A stretch of DNA of 64,000 nucleotides from Planctomycetota bacterium (GTDB lineage Bacteria > Planctomycetota > Brocadiia > Brocadiales > Brocadiaceae), in the NCBI GenBank assembly GCA_023261485.1, contig JAHFOY010000005.1:1-64000 (forward strand), read 5' to 3'. Positions 33,641-41,810 of this stretch are shown here, one piece after another. The notes beneath the pieces are model-generated. The model did not search any database and was not told the origin of the DNA. It was given only the letters and a program-made list of their open reading frames with translations. Made by a program: the position numbers and the translations under genes. How positions within the stretch are numbered: the stretch's first letter is position 1; every line of letters starts with the position of its first letter.

Positions 33641-34089
33641 GCCTCTTCCCCCTTTCCTAGATTTTCCAATGCTTGCCTGATTTCGGTATCAAGCATCGTA
33701 TTGATTTTATGAACGTCTTTTTCGGCTGCAAGGATAGCAGAAAGCCTTCCCGGTATGTTCAATAAGCTGTCACGGACTAACCTTGCACACTTGAACGCCG
33801 CCGCTGTGACTTCTTTTGCCAGGACAAGCGTTCCGTCCATACGTTCGTAATTCAGTTTTGCCATTTTTGCCCGATAAACTTCCTTTTCTGTCCGGGCTGC
33901 CTCGAACTCACTACTTCCGACTGGAACATTTTTTAAAGATTCCTCACGCCAACGGATGACATCCGCCAACACAAATAAATGACCTCTAGACGTTCGCTCA
34001 TGTGGACACCCACGGTTAAGCCAATTCCGGCAGGTTGTTTGACTGACTGAAAAAGCCTTGCTGAGTTCTGTTAGATTCAATTTTTTCAT
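33628..34089 (-). CDS. Nu1/terminase small subunit-like protein
   Basis: This 153-aa protein begins with a winged-HTH (LNLTELSKAFSVSQTTCRNW, then GHLFVLADVIRWREE) and continues with a helical region (TEKEVYRAKMAKLNYERMDG, FKCARLVRDSLLNIPGRLSA), the layout of phage lambda Nu1-type small terminase subunits that recognise packaging sites. No large terminase is present in the element. In satellites an independent small terminase redirects helper-phage packaging; that role here is inference. Confidence 0.72.
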   Translation of the reverse strand: MKKLNLTELSKAFSVSQTTCRNWLNRGCPHERTSRGHLFVLADVIRWREESLKNVPVGSSEFEAARTEKEVYRAKMAKLNYERMDGTLVLAKEVTAAAFKCARLVRDSLLNIPGRLSAILAAEKDVHKINTMLDTEIRQALENLGKGEEACQS

Positions 34090-34206
34090 AGTTTTCTATC
34101 CTTAATAAAAATCCCCGAAATTGCCACTGTAACTAGCGAAATGCTGCGGTCGGATCGTCCCCGTACAAAATCACGATTTTGAAAGTACCTTCGATTTTAT
34201 ATAAGC

Positions 34207-34590
34207 CTATACACGACTACCGCTTAGGACTTTTACCCTGCCTGATTCAACAGCCTTTCTATATGCCTTGAAATTATCAAGATTGATGAACTCATTCCTA
34301 AGTTTCGGGTCGCTTTTCCAAAGTTCTTCATCTGTCATCGGCTTTACTGGTTCAGGCGGTTTGACGGTCTCGACGCTGGAAGCATTTGTCATTTTCCTGG
34401 CCTGGATCAAATTCCTGCCAAGGCAAAGCAAACGGTCTGCAACCTCTGGTGGTAATTCCGGTGTCGGTTCGCTGGTCTGTGTAGCTTTTAAACCAGGCCG
34501 CTCTCTTTGGATTTCCTCGTAAACTTCAGGGTATTTTTCTTTTATAAATTTTGCGTCAACTTTGTTCACTACAACCGTATTATTTTCCAT
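34207..34590 (-). CDS. Hypothetical element protein
   Basis: This roughly 127-aa protein from ATG 34590 (a start five codons upstream is possible) is hydrophilic, with a proline-rich middle (TSEPTPELPPEVADRL) and a C-terminal helix (NEFINLDNFKAYRKAVESG). No domain was recognised. It lies between the coiled-coil and Nu1-like genes in the same orientation. Confidence 0.55.
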   Translation of the reverse strand: MENNTVVVNKVDAKFIKEKYPEVYEEIQRERPGLKATQTSEPTPELPPEVADRLLCLGRNLIQARKMTNASSVETVKPPEPVKPMTDEELWKSDPKLRNEFINLDNFKAYRKAVESGRVKVLSGSRV

Positions 34591-34625
34591 AGTAAGTCCT
34601 TCCAATAAAAAGCTTACAAAGATAA

Positions 34626-34667
34626 GGGGTGTGGACGCTATTTAGGAGGTATATTCATCCACACCCC
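34626..34667 (-). terminator. Hairpin between element genes
   Basis: Perfect 10-bp arms GGGGTGTGGA (34626-34635) and TCCACACCCC (34658-34667). On the minus strand it follows the stop of the coiled-coil gene and is trailed by TTATCTTTG, so it may be a weak terminator or attenuator. Confidence 0.5.
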
Positions 34668-34682
34668 CGCCCGCCGGTGGGC

Positions 34683-35237
34683 TTATTCAATTTGATATTT
34701 TTTTACAAGTTCCGCACAAAGTCCTTGATGTTCCATTGATGCCGGATTCACAAACAATGAATCTAAAATCCATTGACGGGTTTGACCGCACTGGCTACCT
34801 ATGACTTGCAACCGCCTGACAGACTCGAAAACTTCGGAGGGGATTGCACTTTTGATTTCATCGAAAACCGCCTGCCAGCATTGCCGCTTTAACAGGTCAC
34901 AGGCTGCGTTCAACCGGACAAGTTCCGCTTCCTTTTTTTTCAAAGCCCGCCCGGTAGCTTCAATTAATTCGTTAGTTTCTGCTCTGGTTTTCAATTTTTC
35001 GTCATAGTTAACCCGTGCTTTTTTCAATTCGCTCTCTGTCAACCTGTCACCTTTAAGAGCGAAACTATCCAACGCCTCAAATTTAAGCTTTTCGGCCAAT
35101 TCAATTTCTCTGTTTATTTCGGGTAAGCACTCTTGCAAATCATCCGCTTTTTTCTGCAAATCGGATATTGCCTTTGTGCAATTTCCAACAGCCTTTTTCG
35201 CCTCAACATATCTTTGCCTCAATTCTTCAATCGACAT
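34683..35237 (-). CDS. Coiled-coil hypothetical protein
   Basis: This 184-aa protein is almost entirely helical, with heptad-like stretches at about 1-55 and 60-120 (KAISDLQKKADDLQECLPEI and ATGRALKKKEAELVRLNAAC). No enzymatic motif was seen. An AGGAGGTGG ribosome site precedes the ATG. It lies in the replication-gene operon of the element; function unknown. Confidence 0.6.
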   Translation of the reverse strand: MSIEELRQRYVEAKKAVGNCTKAISDLQKKADDLQECLPEINREIELAEKLKFEALDSFALKGDRLTESELKKARVNYDEKLKTRAETNELIEATGRALKKKEAELVRLNAACDLLKRQCWQAVFDEIKSAIPSEVFESVRRLQVIGSQCGQTRQWILDSLFVNPASMEHQGLCAELVKKYQIE

Positions 35238-35262
35238 CTTCCACCTCCTATAAAAAGTAAAA

Positions 35263-35415
35263 TTAGGTTAATAAGTCTTTAAGAGAATCTTCAATTTCTT
35301 TATCGCATGCAGGACACGGCATCAGGACTTCAAAGCCGACTTCTGGTTCAAAAACTTCAACCACGCTGTAACCATTGCATTTTTTACAAATAGGTTCTTT
35401 TGTGTTTCGATACAT
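35263..35415 (-). CDS. 50-aa zinc-ribbon protein
   Basis: This short gene encodes 50 residues with two CxxC knuckles (PICKKCNGY and MPCPACDKE) 23 residues apart, a rubredoxin/zinc-ribbon layout. It ends just before the coiled-coil gene. The clear paired knuckles and the tight fit in the operon support it as real. Confidence 0.6.
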   Translation of the reverse strand: MYRNTKEPICKKCNGYSVVEVFEPEVGFEVLMPCPACDKEIEDSLKDLLT

Positions 35416-35547
35416 TTTTGACAACCCTAAAATTTTAAAATTAGGTTAAATTTAGTACCATCAGTACCATGAGTACCGTTACTTTCTGGAAAGTCCTATA
35501 TGAGAGAGATATATAAAAAGTACCAGAATCTAATGGTACTAACGGTA

Positions 35548-36993
35548 CTAACGGTACTGTTCATGCAATCCGACACCAATCCAGAACCGTTTTCCGTTTG
35601 CTTGGCCACCCTGCAAGCCATGTTCTGCAAGCCTTTTCCCGAATTTGCGATTGTCCAAAGAAAATTCGCCGTTTTCAACGCACCATTTTTTATAAGCTTC
35701 ATATAAAATACCAGACATTGTTTTAACTGCCGAATCATTCGACATGACACAGCATTCGTTTAGAAATATCCCAACAGCGTCCATCTCGTTTTTGTATCCA
35801 ATTGTTGCACTCTTTACCTCTTCAGGTGTTTGCAGTCCGTTTTTTTGCCACGCTAGGCATCCCTGGACAGCCCAAGTCAGAATACCAGGCAGTTCGTTTT
35901 TAAAGTCTGATAAAAGTTTTGATTGCTGAATCCGCTTTTCCTCTGGAATTGTCACGTTAAACGGTATTAAGCGGATACGCCGCCAGATTGCATGATCAGT
36001 TCCTTTGATATTTGGTTTATGGTTCGCCGCCAGCCATATCTTGAATGTGGGTTTGAAGTCGAAGTATTCCCCGAACAAGAATCTTGCCGTAATGGTATCC
36101 CCGCCAGTTAGCTGCTTAACCAATACCTCAGCAAGCCTTCTTTCCCCCTCCGCTTCGATTGCAGAGATAAAACGCTTGCCAGTCATTCTTGCAATATCAT
36201 TACGGATACTCTCGTTCTTTTTTATAAGGAAGGTTTCAAAATCGGCTGATTGTGCATAAGCACCAAACAACAACGACACTCCATCTATAAACGTAGTTTT
36301 CCCATTACACCCGGAGCCGTGTAAAAGAAAAATGCACTGTTCTGAAATGTCGCCTGTCAAGCTATAGCCTGCCGCCCTTTGAATGAATAAAATAATGTCA
36401 TAATTCCAATTGAAAATGGTTTCTAGGAATCCAATCCACCGTGGACATCCAGCATCGGTGTTGTATTCAACAGGAACAATTTTAGTGATGAAATCCTTCG
36501 GATCGTGTGGTTTGAGTTTTCCCGTTTTCAGGTCAATCGTTCCGTTAAGACAATTTAGAAGGAATGGATTAACGTCAAGCTCTTGTGGTGAAATAGGAAC
36601 GCCCGGTTCACTTTGTGCAAGGGATACCATCGCATTTAATCGGTGTTCTGATTCGCTGGATACTGCCCATTTTGCAATACTTTGCCGTTGTTGTGTGTCG
36701 GCTATTGTTGCTGCTTCCTCGTAGATACGTTTAACCGTATCCTTTGCAAGCCTCAAAATCTGTCCGTCATTATCAACGTGCCAGGCCTTACCGTCCCAAA
36801 TTAGCCATTTTTTCCAGGCAAAGCAAAAACGGATTTTGTTACCGTGTTGCGCAACCAGCCGCTTGGCATTACCTAGATCGGTCGGATTGTAAACAGGTTC
36901 AACATTATGCTGTAGGGATGTTTGTTTATCACCCCGCAAACGGTTTTCCAGCTCTTCAAGCGAAACGTCCAAAACAAAATTAGTTTCTTCCAT
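35548..36993 (-). CDS. P4-family phage/plasmid primase-helicase (D5_N)
   Basis: From ATG 36993 the product is 481 aa. It has the D5_N region (about 120-200) and an SF3 helicase domain with Walker A LLHGSGCNGKTTFIDGV, Walker B FDFKPTFKIWLAANHKP region and the NHKPNIKGTDHAIWRRIRLI motif typical of P4-type replication helicases. It should unwind DNA at the element's origin. Its start overlaps the end of the CHC2 primase gene by 14 bp, so primase and helicase are coupled. A longer frame from 37035 is not preferred. Confidence 0.9.
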   Translation of the reverse strand: MEETNFVLDVSLEELENRLRGDKQTSLQHNVEPVYNPTDLGNAKRLVAQHGNKIRFCFAWKKWLIWDGKAWHVDNDGQILRLAKDTVKRIYEEAATIADTQQRQSIAKWAVSSESEHRLNAMVSLAQSEPGVPISPQELDVNPFLLNCLNGTIDLKTGKLKPHDPKDFITKIVPVEYNTDAGCPRWIGFLETIFNWNYDIILFIQRAAGYSLTGDISEQCIFLLHGSGCNGKTTFIDGVSLLFGAYAQSADFETFLIKKNESIRNDIARMTGKRFISAIEAEGERRLAEVLVKQLTGGDTITARFLFGEYFDFKPTFKIWLAANHKPNIKGTDHAIWRRIRLIPFNVTIPEEKRIQQSKLLSDFKNELPGILTWAVQGCLAWQKNGLQTPEEVKSATIGYKNEMDAVGIFLNECCVMSNDSAVKTMSGILYEAYKKWCVENGEFSLDNRKFGKRLAEHGLQGGQANGKRFWIGVGLHEQYR

Positions 36994-37519
36994 AAAAATT
37001 CCCGAACAATTTAAATTTAAGCAGATCATTCCCACTGCCCAATATAGATAGATGATATTGATGAATATCCCGCATCAAATACATATCCGACAGCCCCTCA
37101 ATTTCTAAATGTTGTGAAGATGTTACAAGCGCATCTATCCTGCCGCAAATTTCCAGCATCCGACAAAGCCATTTACTGTAATCGGCACACCACACGTTGA
37201 ATTTTTTGATAAGTGTTTGCCGCCGTGCTTCCTGTGAATCGGGTTTGATTTGTCTAGCGGCGACGTTTGAAATGTTCAAATATCTAAGAGCTTCCCGAAA
37301 AGAAAACCCCTTGTATGCTTGAATGAAATCAATACTATCGCCGTATTTTCCACAGCCATAGCATTTGAAGGATTGCTTTTCGACATTCACGAAAAAGGAT
37401 GCTGTCTTCTCTGAATGTAATGGACAACACGCCTGCAAATGCCGTCCCTTTTGCCGAAGCGCTACACCTTCTCTTTCAAGGATTGAAACGATGTTGGGCT
37501 TTTTAATTTTAGTTTTCAT
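36980..37519 (-). CDS. CHC2 zinc-finger primase (DnaG N-terminal-like)
   Basis: This 179-aa protein has the primase zinc motif (HLQACCPLHSEKTASFFVNV then FKCYGCGKYGDSIDFI), the CHC2 pattern that recognises priming sites. The TOPRIM catalytic domain is not evident, so primer synthesis would need another domain or protein. It overlaps the upstream HTH gene by 4 bp and the downstream helicase by 14 bp. Confidence 0.85.
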   Translation of the reverse strand: MKTKIKKPNIVSILEREGVALRQKGRHLQACCPLHSEKTASFFVNVEKQSFKCYGCGKYGDSIDFIQAYKGFSFREALRYLNISNVAARQIKPDSQEARRQTLIKKFNVWCADYSKWLCRMLEICGRIDALVTSSQHLEIEGLSDMYLMRDIHQYHLSILGSGNDLLKFKLFGNFYGRN

Positions 37520-37719
37520 TTTGCACCAACCGCAAATAATGCTTTTTTGATTTTTCCTAGATCGGATTGCCGGAACACAAAACGTCCATTCCCAAGTCTG
37601 GTAAACTCCTCTGATTTTAGTTTCCGGGTATCAAAAAGGTAGCTCAGTCGGTGTCTGGGAATGTTTAAAATTTGTATAACTTCGGAAGGACTCAAAAGCC
37701 TTTCTTGTGTTTCGCTCAT
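37516..37719 (-). CDS. Small HTH regulator
   Basis: This 67-aa protein has a MerR/excisionase-like winged helix (LLSPSEVIQILNIPRHRLSY then TRLGNGRFVFRQSDLGKIKK). It overlaps the primase start by 4 bp. It may be a replication or excision regulator. Confidence 0.7.
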   Translation of the reverse strand: MSETQERLLSPSEVIQILNIPRHRLSYLFDTRKLKSEEFTRLGNGRFVFRQSDLGKIKKALFAVGAK

Positions 37720-37889
37720 TCGACATTCTCCTACTAAATAAGGGTGAAAGTAAGACCGTATACCCCGTATTGCCGAAAAATCGCCGAAAAATTGAAATAT
37801 GATAGTTATAAGAATTGATGAAATGCTTGGGAATGGCTAAAATACAGGTGTTTGAAGGGAATAAAAATATTTGAAAAATCTGAAAATAA

Positions 37890-37930
37890 AAAAACCCCTG
37901 CCGCCGAAATTTCGGTAACAAGGGTTTTAT
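37890..37930 (-). terminator. Putative terminator after the 305-aa gene
   Basis: A CCGAAATTTCGG palindrome (37904-37915) sits inside imperfect outer arms (CCCTTG and CAGGGG on the minus strand), followed on that strand by a run of seven T. It separates the 305-aa gene from the replication operon. Confidence 0.6.
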
Positions 37931-37942
37931 GGGGGGTATTCT

Positions 37943-38860
37943 TTAATCGTTATCCGTTTCGTTAAGATGATCGCTATTTGAAAAAGCATGGACTGACCGA
38001 CTTTGTCCTTCATACTTTTGAATTTCGAAAACAGGTTTATATCCATTTTCAAAAACAATGGGGTCTCCTGGTATCTTATAATGAGCCTTTAAGCGTTTTC
38101 GTAAATCCTTAATAAGTTTTTCCATTTTCTCTTTCTGTGTTTGTGGAAATGTTAGCCGTTCTTTTTCGGCAAATGCCAAAAGTATTTGCCATGACTTTAC
38201 AGGTTTTCCGGTTCTTTTGTCTTTAAACCCCAGTTCAACAAATTTTTGGGGAGTCCCTGTCTTTCCGCAAAGTGTAGTTTTCACGGTCTCATTATCGCAA
38301 ACTGTTATTATTAAATCCGTCCACTTATCCCCCGACAGGCTTTTTTCCTCTTTAGATTTTGCCAACGACAAAAAGACACTGGCGCCATATACCTTTTCTT
38401 TTATACAGGGATCATCTTTTGGTTTCCCATGTGACATATCATTTAAAGCCTCGAATGCCTCGCATATCGCAAAAATAGCCAGTATTGCTTGGTATGGTAT
38501 TTCCTTTTCAATCGAAGGTCTAGCATACCGCCTGGCATCATTAACAGCGTCTTTTATCGGTTCTGCATACTCTTTGGATTTGAATTGAAATTTATTTATT
38601 AATCTCAGGTCGGATTTCCCATACCATGATTGAATTGATCGTGCTGAAGTTAGTTTCAACGTTGAATAAGGTGGAAACTTTTTTGGTACTTCTTTGTCGT
38701 CTACAATTTCGTAATACACCGATTGTTCTTTGGGTGAAAGGTATCCCCAAATATGACGTGCATCCTCAATGATTTCCTTACATTGTAGGGCTATAGGATT
38801 GCGTAATGAAGGAATTTTGCTACTTAAAGGACACGGACTGCATATAACTGGAATTGACAT
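37943..38860 (-). CDS. Hypothetical element protein, 305 aa
   Basis: This hydrophilic protein has no recognised domain. An N-terminal region with three cysteines (VICSPCPLSSKIP, LQCKEII) precedes a helical middle (AILAIFAICEAFEAL) and a basic C-terminal part (KLIKDLRKRLKAHYKIPGD). It is the gene nearest attR and the first in the transcription direction. It could be a regulator or a host-interaction protein; neither is shown. Confidence 0.6.
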   Translation of the reverse strand: MSIPVICSPCPLSSKIPSLRNPIALQCKEIIEDARHIWGYLSPKEQSVYYEIVDDKEVPKKFPPYSTLKLTSARSIQSWYGKSDLRLINKFQFKSKEYAEPIKDAVNDARRYARPSIEKEIPYQAILAIFAICEAFEALNDMSHGKPKDDPCIKEKVYGASVFLSLAKSKEEKSLSGDKWTDLIITVCDNETVKTTLCGKTGTPQKFVELGFKDKRTGKPVKSWQILLAFAEKERLTFPQTQKEKMEKLIKDLRKRLKAHYKIPGDPIVFENGYKPVFEIQKYEGQSRSVHAFSNSDHLNETDND

Positions 38861-38971
38861 GTTGTCATCTCCTGTAATGATCCTGAAAGAGAAGATTAAG
38901 GGAAAGTCACTCAGGAATGTGACCTTGTCGCTGATCAGGCTATCCCTTAAATTGTAGTATCACCTCAAACC

Positions 38972-38995
38972 AATTGCCGTACTTTTAGCCGTACC
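38972..38995. repeat. Paired CCGTAC arm-site-like repeat, right end
   Basis: CCGTACT (38977-38983) and CCGTACC (38989-38995), 12 bp apart, in the same orientation as the left-end copy (30118-30141). The AT-rich stretch from here to 39117 also repeats CTTGAAAGCCTTGA (39047-39060), seen upstream of the integrase at 31773-31786. Confidence 0.6.
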
Positions 38996-39117
38996 ATGTG
39001 CTAAATAATAACACAAATTGATAAAAACAGGCAAAAACAATATTTCCTTGAAAGCCTTGAAAACACTAACAGAACGGGCTTAATAAGAAAAAACAAAAAG
39101 AGATAAAAAAGGTCTTG

Positions 39118-39135
39118 AAATTTGAGAGTTAAACT
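39118..39135. repeat. attR core direct repeat, overlapping a gene's stop codon
   Basis: The same 18 bases as attL. On the minus strand it contains the last codon (GTT) and TAA stop of the isochorismatase-like gene, so insertion left the coding sequence intact. Confidence 0.85.
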
Positions 39136-39671
39136 ATCTCGGCATGGAAAATACACTTCATTTGTTGTAAGGCGAATTGATGTTCGTTCTTTGTGAGCGC
39201 CGCAACACATTTCTGTGGTATTGTGACCTTATATCCTCTCATATAAGCCTCTGCAGTGGTATATAAAATACAAATATTGGTTACAACTCCGGTAAGTATC
39301 AGGTGGGTTGTCCCTAATTTTTTTAGTAATTTATCCAGAGAGGTTTTATAAAAACAGGAATAATAAGTTTTCGATATCACATAATCATCTTCTTGAGGTT
39401 TGAGTTGTTCGATAACGTCTGCACCTGCCGTTCCTTTTACCGCATGTCTTGGCCACAACTTAAATTCGGGGTCATTATCTTTGTGCGCATCACAGCAATA
39501 AATAATGGGGATGTGCCTCTTTCTCGCCTTCTCTATTTCTTTTCGGATATGCTGAATTATTGCTCTTGCTGCGGGTACTTCAAGAGTGGCGCCTTTATTG
39601 ACAAAGTCATTCAACATGTCTGTAACAAGAAGTGCATACGATTCATTATCAGACTGATTTAATTTTTTCAT
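39129..39671 (-). CDS. Isochorismatase-like cysteine hydrolase
   Basis: This 180-aa alpha/beta hydrolase has the catalytic triad of the isochorismatase/nicotinamidase superfamily: D18 (LLVTDMLNDF), K101 (YVISKTYYSCF) and the nucleophile C134 (GVVTNICILYTTAEA). The cis-peptide segment GVVTN is intact. The substrate is not identifiable; nicotinamide, a ureido compound or another amide are possible. It is last in a four-gene operon, and its 3' end is the attachment site of the mobile element. Its former downstream terminator is now 9 kb away at 29975-30011. Confidence 0.88.
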   Translation of the reverse strand: MKKLNQSDNESYALLVTDMLNDFVNKGATLEVPAARAIIQHIRKEIEKARKRHIPIIYCCDAHKDNDPEFKLWPRHAVKGTAGADVIEQLKPQEDDYVISKTYYSCFYKTSLDKLLKKLGTTHLILTGVVTNICILYTTAEAYMRGYKVTIPQKCVAALTKNEHQFALQQMKCIFHAEIV

Positions 39672-39707
39672 AATCTTAATTTATTTTCAAAATATATACC
39701 GTTTTTA

Positions 39708-40478
39708 TTAAATCGTATATCTGGCAAAATCCTCCGCAAATATAATGGTGCCATTATAAATATTTTTAAGCTTTTTTAACAAGTCTTTATTATTTCCCTT
39801 CATGCTGGCATCGCATACAGGATAAAAGTGTGACAGAATTAATCTTTCACTCTGTGATTCATAGGCAATTCTGGCACACAGTTGCGGAGTCAGATGCCCT
39901 TCAACCTTTTGGTCGTCCGGAAAAGAACATTCAAGAATCAGGGTGTTAACTTTCCTGGCCAGACGGATAATGCCGTCACAATAGTCCGTATCACCGGAAT
40001 ACGTCAGTGTTTTACCATCGTGAGATTCTATGCGAAAGCCAATACTATGCGTTGAATGTTGTAATGGTTCTGTAATAATTTCCCAACTATCATAGGTTAG
40101 TTCTCCTCTGTCGATTTCCTTTAAATGGAGATCAAATGTCCTGGGCTTTATTACTTCTCCAAACGTTGATAACAAACCTTCGTAAAATGTCTTTAAACCC
40201 GTAGGCCCTGTAATAAACACCGGCCTGGTTCGTTTCGGTTCGTTATATCTCATCGCAAAGAGGATTGAAACGAGGTCAAGTGAGTGGTCCGGGTGAAAAT
40301 GTGAATAATATATGTAGTCAATATCCAAATAGGTAACACCCGCAAGGAATAGCTGCCGGAGGGAACCAGGACCTGTGTCGAAAACAAGGTGTTTGTCTTT
40401 TATATTTACCAGGGTACATGGATACGCCCTTGTTTTCGAGGGCATTCCCGTGCCTGAACCAATAATCGTTAGTTCCAT
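39708..40478 (-). CDS. Metallo-beta-lactamase fold hydrolase (RNase Z-like)
   Basis: This 256-aa protein begins MELTIIGSGTGMPSKTRAYP and has the metal-binding HxHxDH motif (YYSHFHPDHSLDLVSIL), an aspartate in TYSGDTDYCDGI and further ligands H (EGHLTPQLCARIA and LILSHFYP). It resembles RNase Z/ElaC and related phosphodiesterases, though the exosite of tRNase Z is not evident. It overlaps the upstream phosphatase-like gene by 10 bp, so the two are translationally coupled. The substrate is unknown. Confidence 0.85.
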   Translation of the reverse strand: MELTIIGSGTGMPSKTRAYPCTLVNIKDKHLVFDTGPGSLRQLFLAGVTYLDIDYIYYSHFHPDHSLDLVSILFAMRYNEPKRTRPVFITGPTGLKTFYEGLLSTFGEVIKPRTFDLHLKEIDRGELTYDSWEIITEPLQHSTHSIGFRIESHDGKTLTYSGDTDYCDGIIRLARKVNTLILECSFPDDQKVEGHLTPQLCARIAYESQSERLILSHFYPVCDASMKGNNKDLLKKLKNIYNGTIIFAEDFARYTI

Positions 40479-41809
40479 TTTATAAAATTAGTGCCATCCA
40501 TATCGTCGGGTACTGGGATATCAAGTGACGCTAAGATAGTTGCAGTAACATCGGTAATTTCTATAGGATGTTTGATAATGTTGTTGTGATTAATATACAC
40601 AAAGGCATCGTCGTAGGTATGCATACCGCTGAAAATGCCTTTACGCAGGAGTGTCTCATCATAGATAGCTCCTTTTAAATCGTAGCCGTGTTTGGGCTCG
40701 ATGACGAGGTCGGGCGCCCTGTCGAAATATTTTCCATGGTAAACTTCTTCCCGTTTGTGGATTCTATCAATGATATTTGATTGTGTAGCAGGGTCTTTGA
40801 GTTTTATAAGCCCGGATATAATCGTGTTCCTTAGTTCCTCGTAATCATTACCGGGTTCTACACACCCATTAGGTTCCCGCCCTTTGAGGTTGATGTAAAT
40901 CCTGCCCGGATCCATGCAGTAAGCCTTTGACCCGTCGCCTATGTGAAATAAGGATTTTGGTGGAGTGGTTTTGAAATTTAAAAGACCCTCTTTGTTTAAC
41001 CAGTGATTAATATATACCTCTTGTTTTAGTGTACAGAATCCATGGTCAGATAAAAGAATAAGGGTGGTGTTATCGTCTATATTTTCCAAAATCTTGCCAA
41101 TAGCGGTATCTATTTTTTTATAATAGTCCAGGAATAAAGGACTGTATTTTTGGTCGTTTTCCTCTATGCAATTCCAAAAAAAATGATGCAGTCTGTCTGT
41201 TTCTGTAAATATGCCGATAAAAAGATCAAAGACTTCGGTTTCCATAAAATGGAGGAATGCACGGGTTCTACTTTCCAAAGTCAGAAACAAGTCGTCAAAC
41301 AATTTGTCTTTAGATTCATGGATGAGTTCTGTATCGACATCGATTTTGTATCCCATTTCTTTTAACGCGGGGACAACTGAATTTGGGAACGTTGCGCGGG
41401 TGAGGTCTATTGCCACGAACCCCGCTATGAGGATGCCATTCATTTCCGAGGCTGGGTATGTAGAAGGCACATTAATCACGATGGATCGCTTGTTATAATT
41501 GCCCAGAATATTCCAGATCGGTGTGCTCATCACATGACCGGAATTGGGGTAGTACACATCGTAGGTGTGAGGAATTCTCTCTGAGAAGCCAAAGATACCG
41601 TGATTGGCAGGGTTCATGCCGGTCATAAAAGATGACCACGCCACAGAGGATACGGGCGGGTGTGTAGACTTCATTTCTCGGAGTGAACCCGTTGAAAGCA
41701 ATTTGGATAAATTCGGACACGTACCTTGTTGTGTTAACTTTTGAATTAGGCTGTATGGAGTGCCGTCCAGTCCAATGACAACCGCCTTTCTTCTCACGAG
41801 ATTACCCAT
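40469..41809 (-). CDS. Alkaline phosphatase superfamily phosphodiesterase/pyrophosphatase
   Basis: This 446-aa protein belongs to the type I phosphodiesterase/nucleotide pyrophosphatase group of the AP superfamily. Metal and catalytic features: D in VIGLDGTPYSLI, the nucleophile region PPVSSVAWSSFMTGMNPANHG, D/H in FTETDRLHHFFW, LLSDHGFCTL, and a final histidine in SGMHTYDDAF. It has no signal peptide and is probably cytoplasmic. Its gene follows the oxidoreductase gene by 1 bp and overlaps the MBL gene, forming an operon. Confidence 0.86.
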   Translation of the reverse strand: MGNLVRRKAVVIGLDGTPYSLIQKLTQQGTCPNLSKLLSTGSLREMKSTHPPVSSVAWSSFMTGMNPANHGIFGFSERIPHTYDVYYPNSGHVMSTPIWNILGNYNKRSIVINVPSTYPASEMNGILIAGFVAIDLTRATFPNSVVPALKEMGYKIDVDTELIHESKDKLFDDLFLTLESRTRAFLHFMETEVFDLFIGIFTETDRLHHFFWNCIEENDQKYSPLFLDYYKKIDTAIGKILENIDDNTTLILLSDHGFCTLKQEVYINHWLNKEGLLNFKTTPPKSLFHIGDGSKAYCMDPGRIYINLKGREPNGCVEPGNDYEELRNTIISGLIKLKDPATQSNIIDRIHKREEVYHGKYFDRAPDLVIEPKHGYDLKGAIYDETLLRKGIFSGMHTYDDAFVYINHNNIIKHPIEITDVTATILASLDIPVPDDMDGTNFIKWN

Positions 41810-41810
41810 T

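Larger units (their letters stand above)
30021..39135. mobile_element. 9.1-kb integrated element, phage-satellite-like
   Basis: The element is bounded by an exact 18-bp direct repeat (30021-30038 and 39118-39135). Nearly all genes are on the minus strand. They are, from 38.9 kb down: an unknown 305-aa protein, HTH, CHC2 primase, P4-family helicase, zinc ribbon, coiled-coil protein, hypothetical, Nu1/TerS-like protein, AlpA-like HTH, Cys-rich protein, Dam-type methylase, two divergent small membrane proteins, hypothetical, integrase. There are no capsid, portal, tail, large terminase or conjugation genes. Integrase + primase/helicase + small terminase without structural genes is the signature of phage satellites; a decayed prophage is the alternative. 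Confidence 0.8.

Noticed and set aside
30021-39135. Complete prophage
   Set aside because: No capsid, portal, tail, large terminase, lysis or holin genes are present within the 18-bp repeats.
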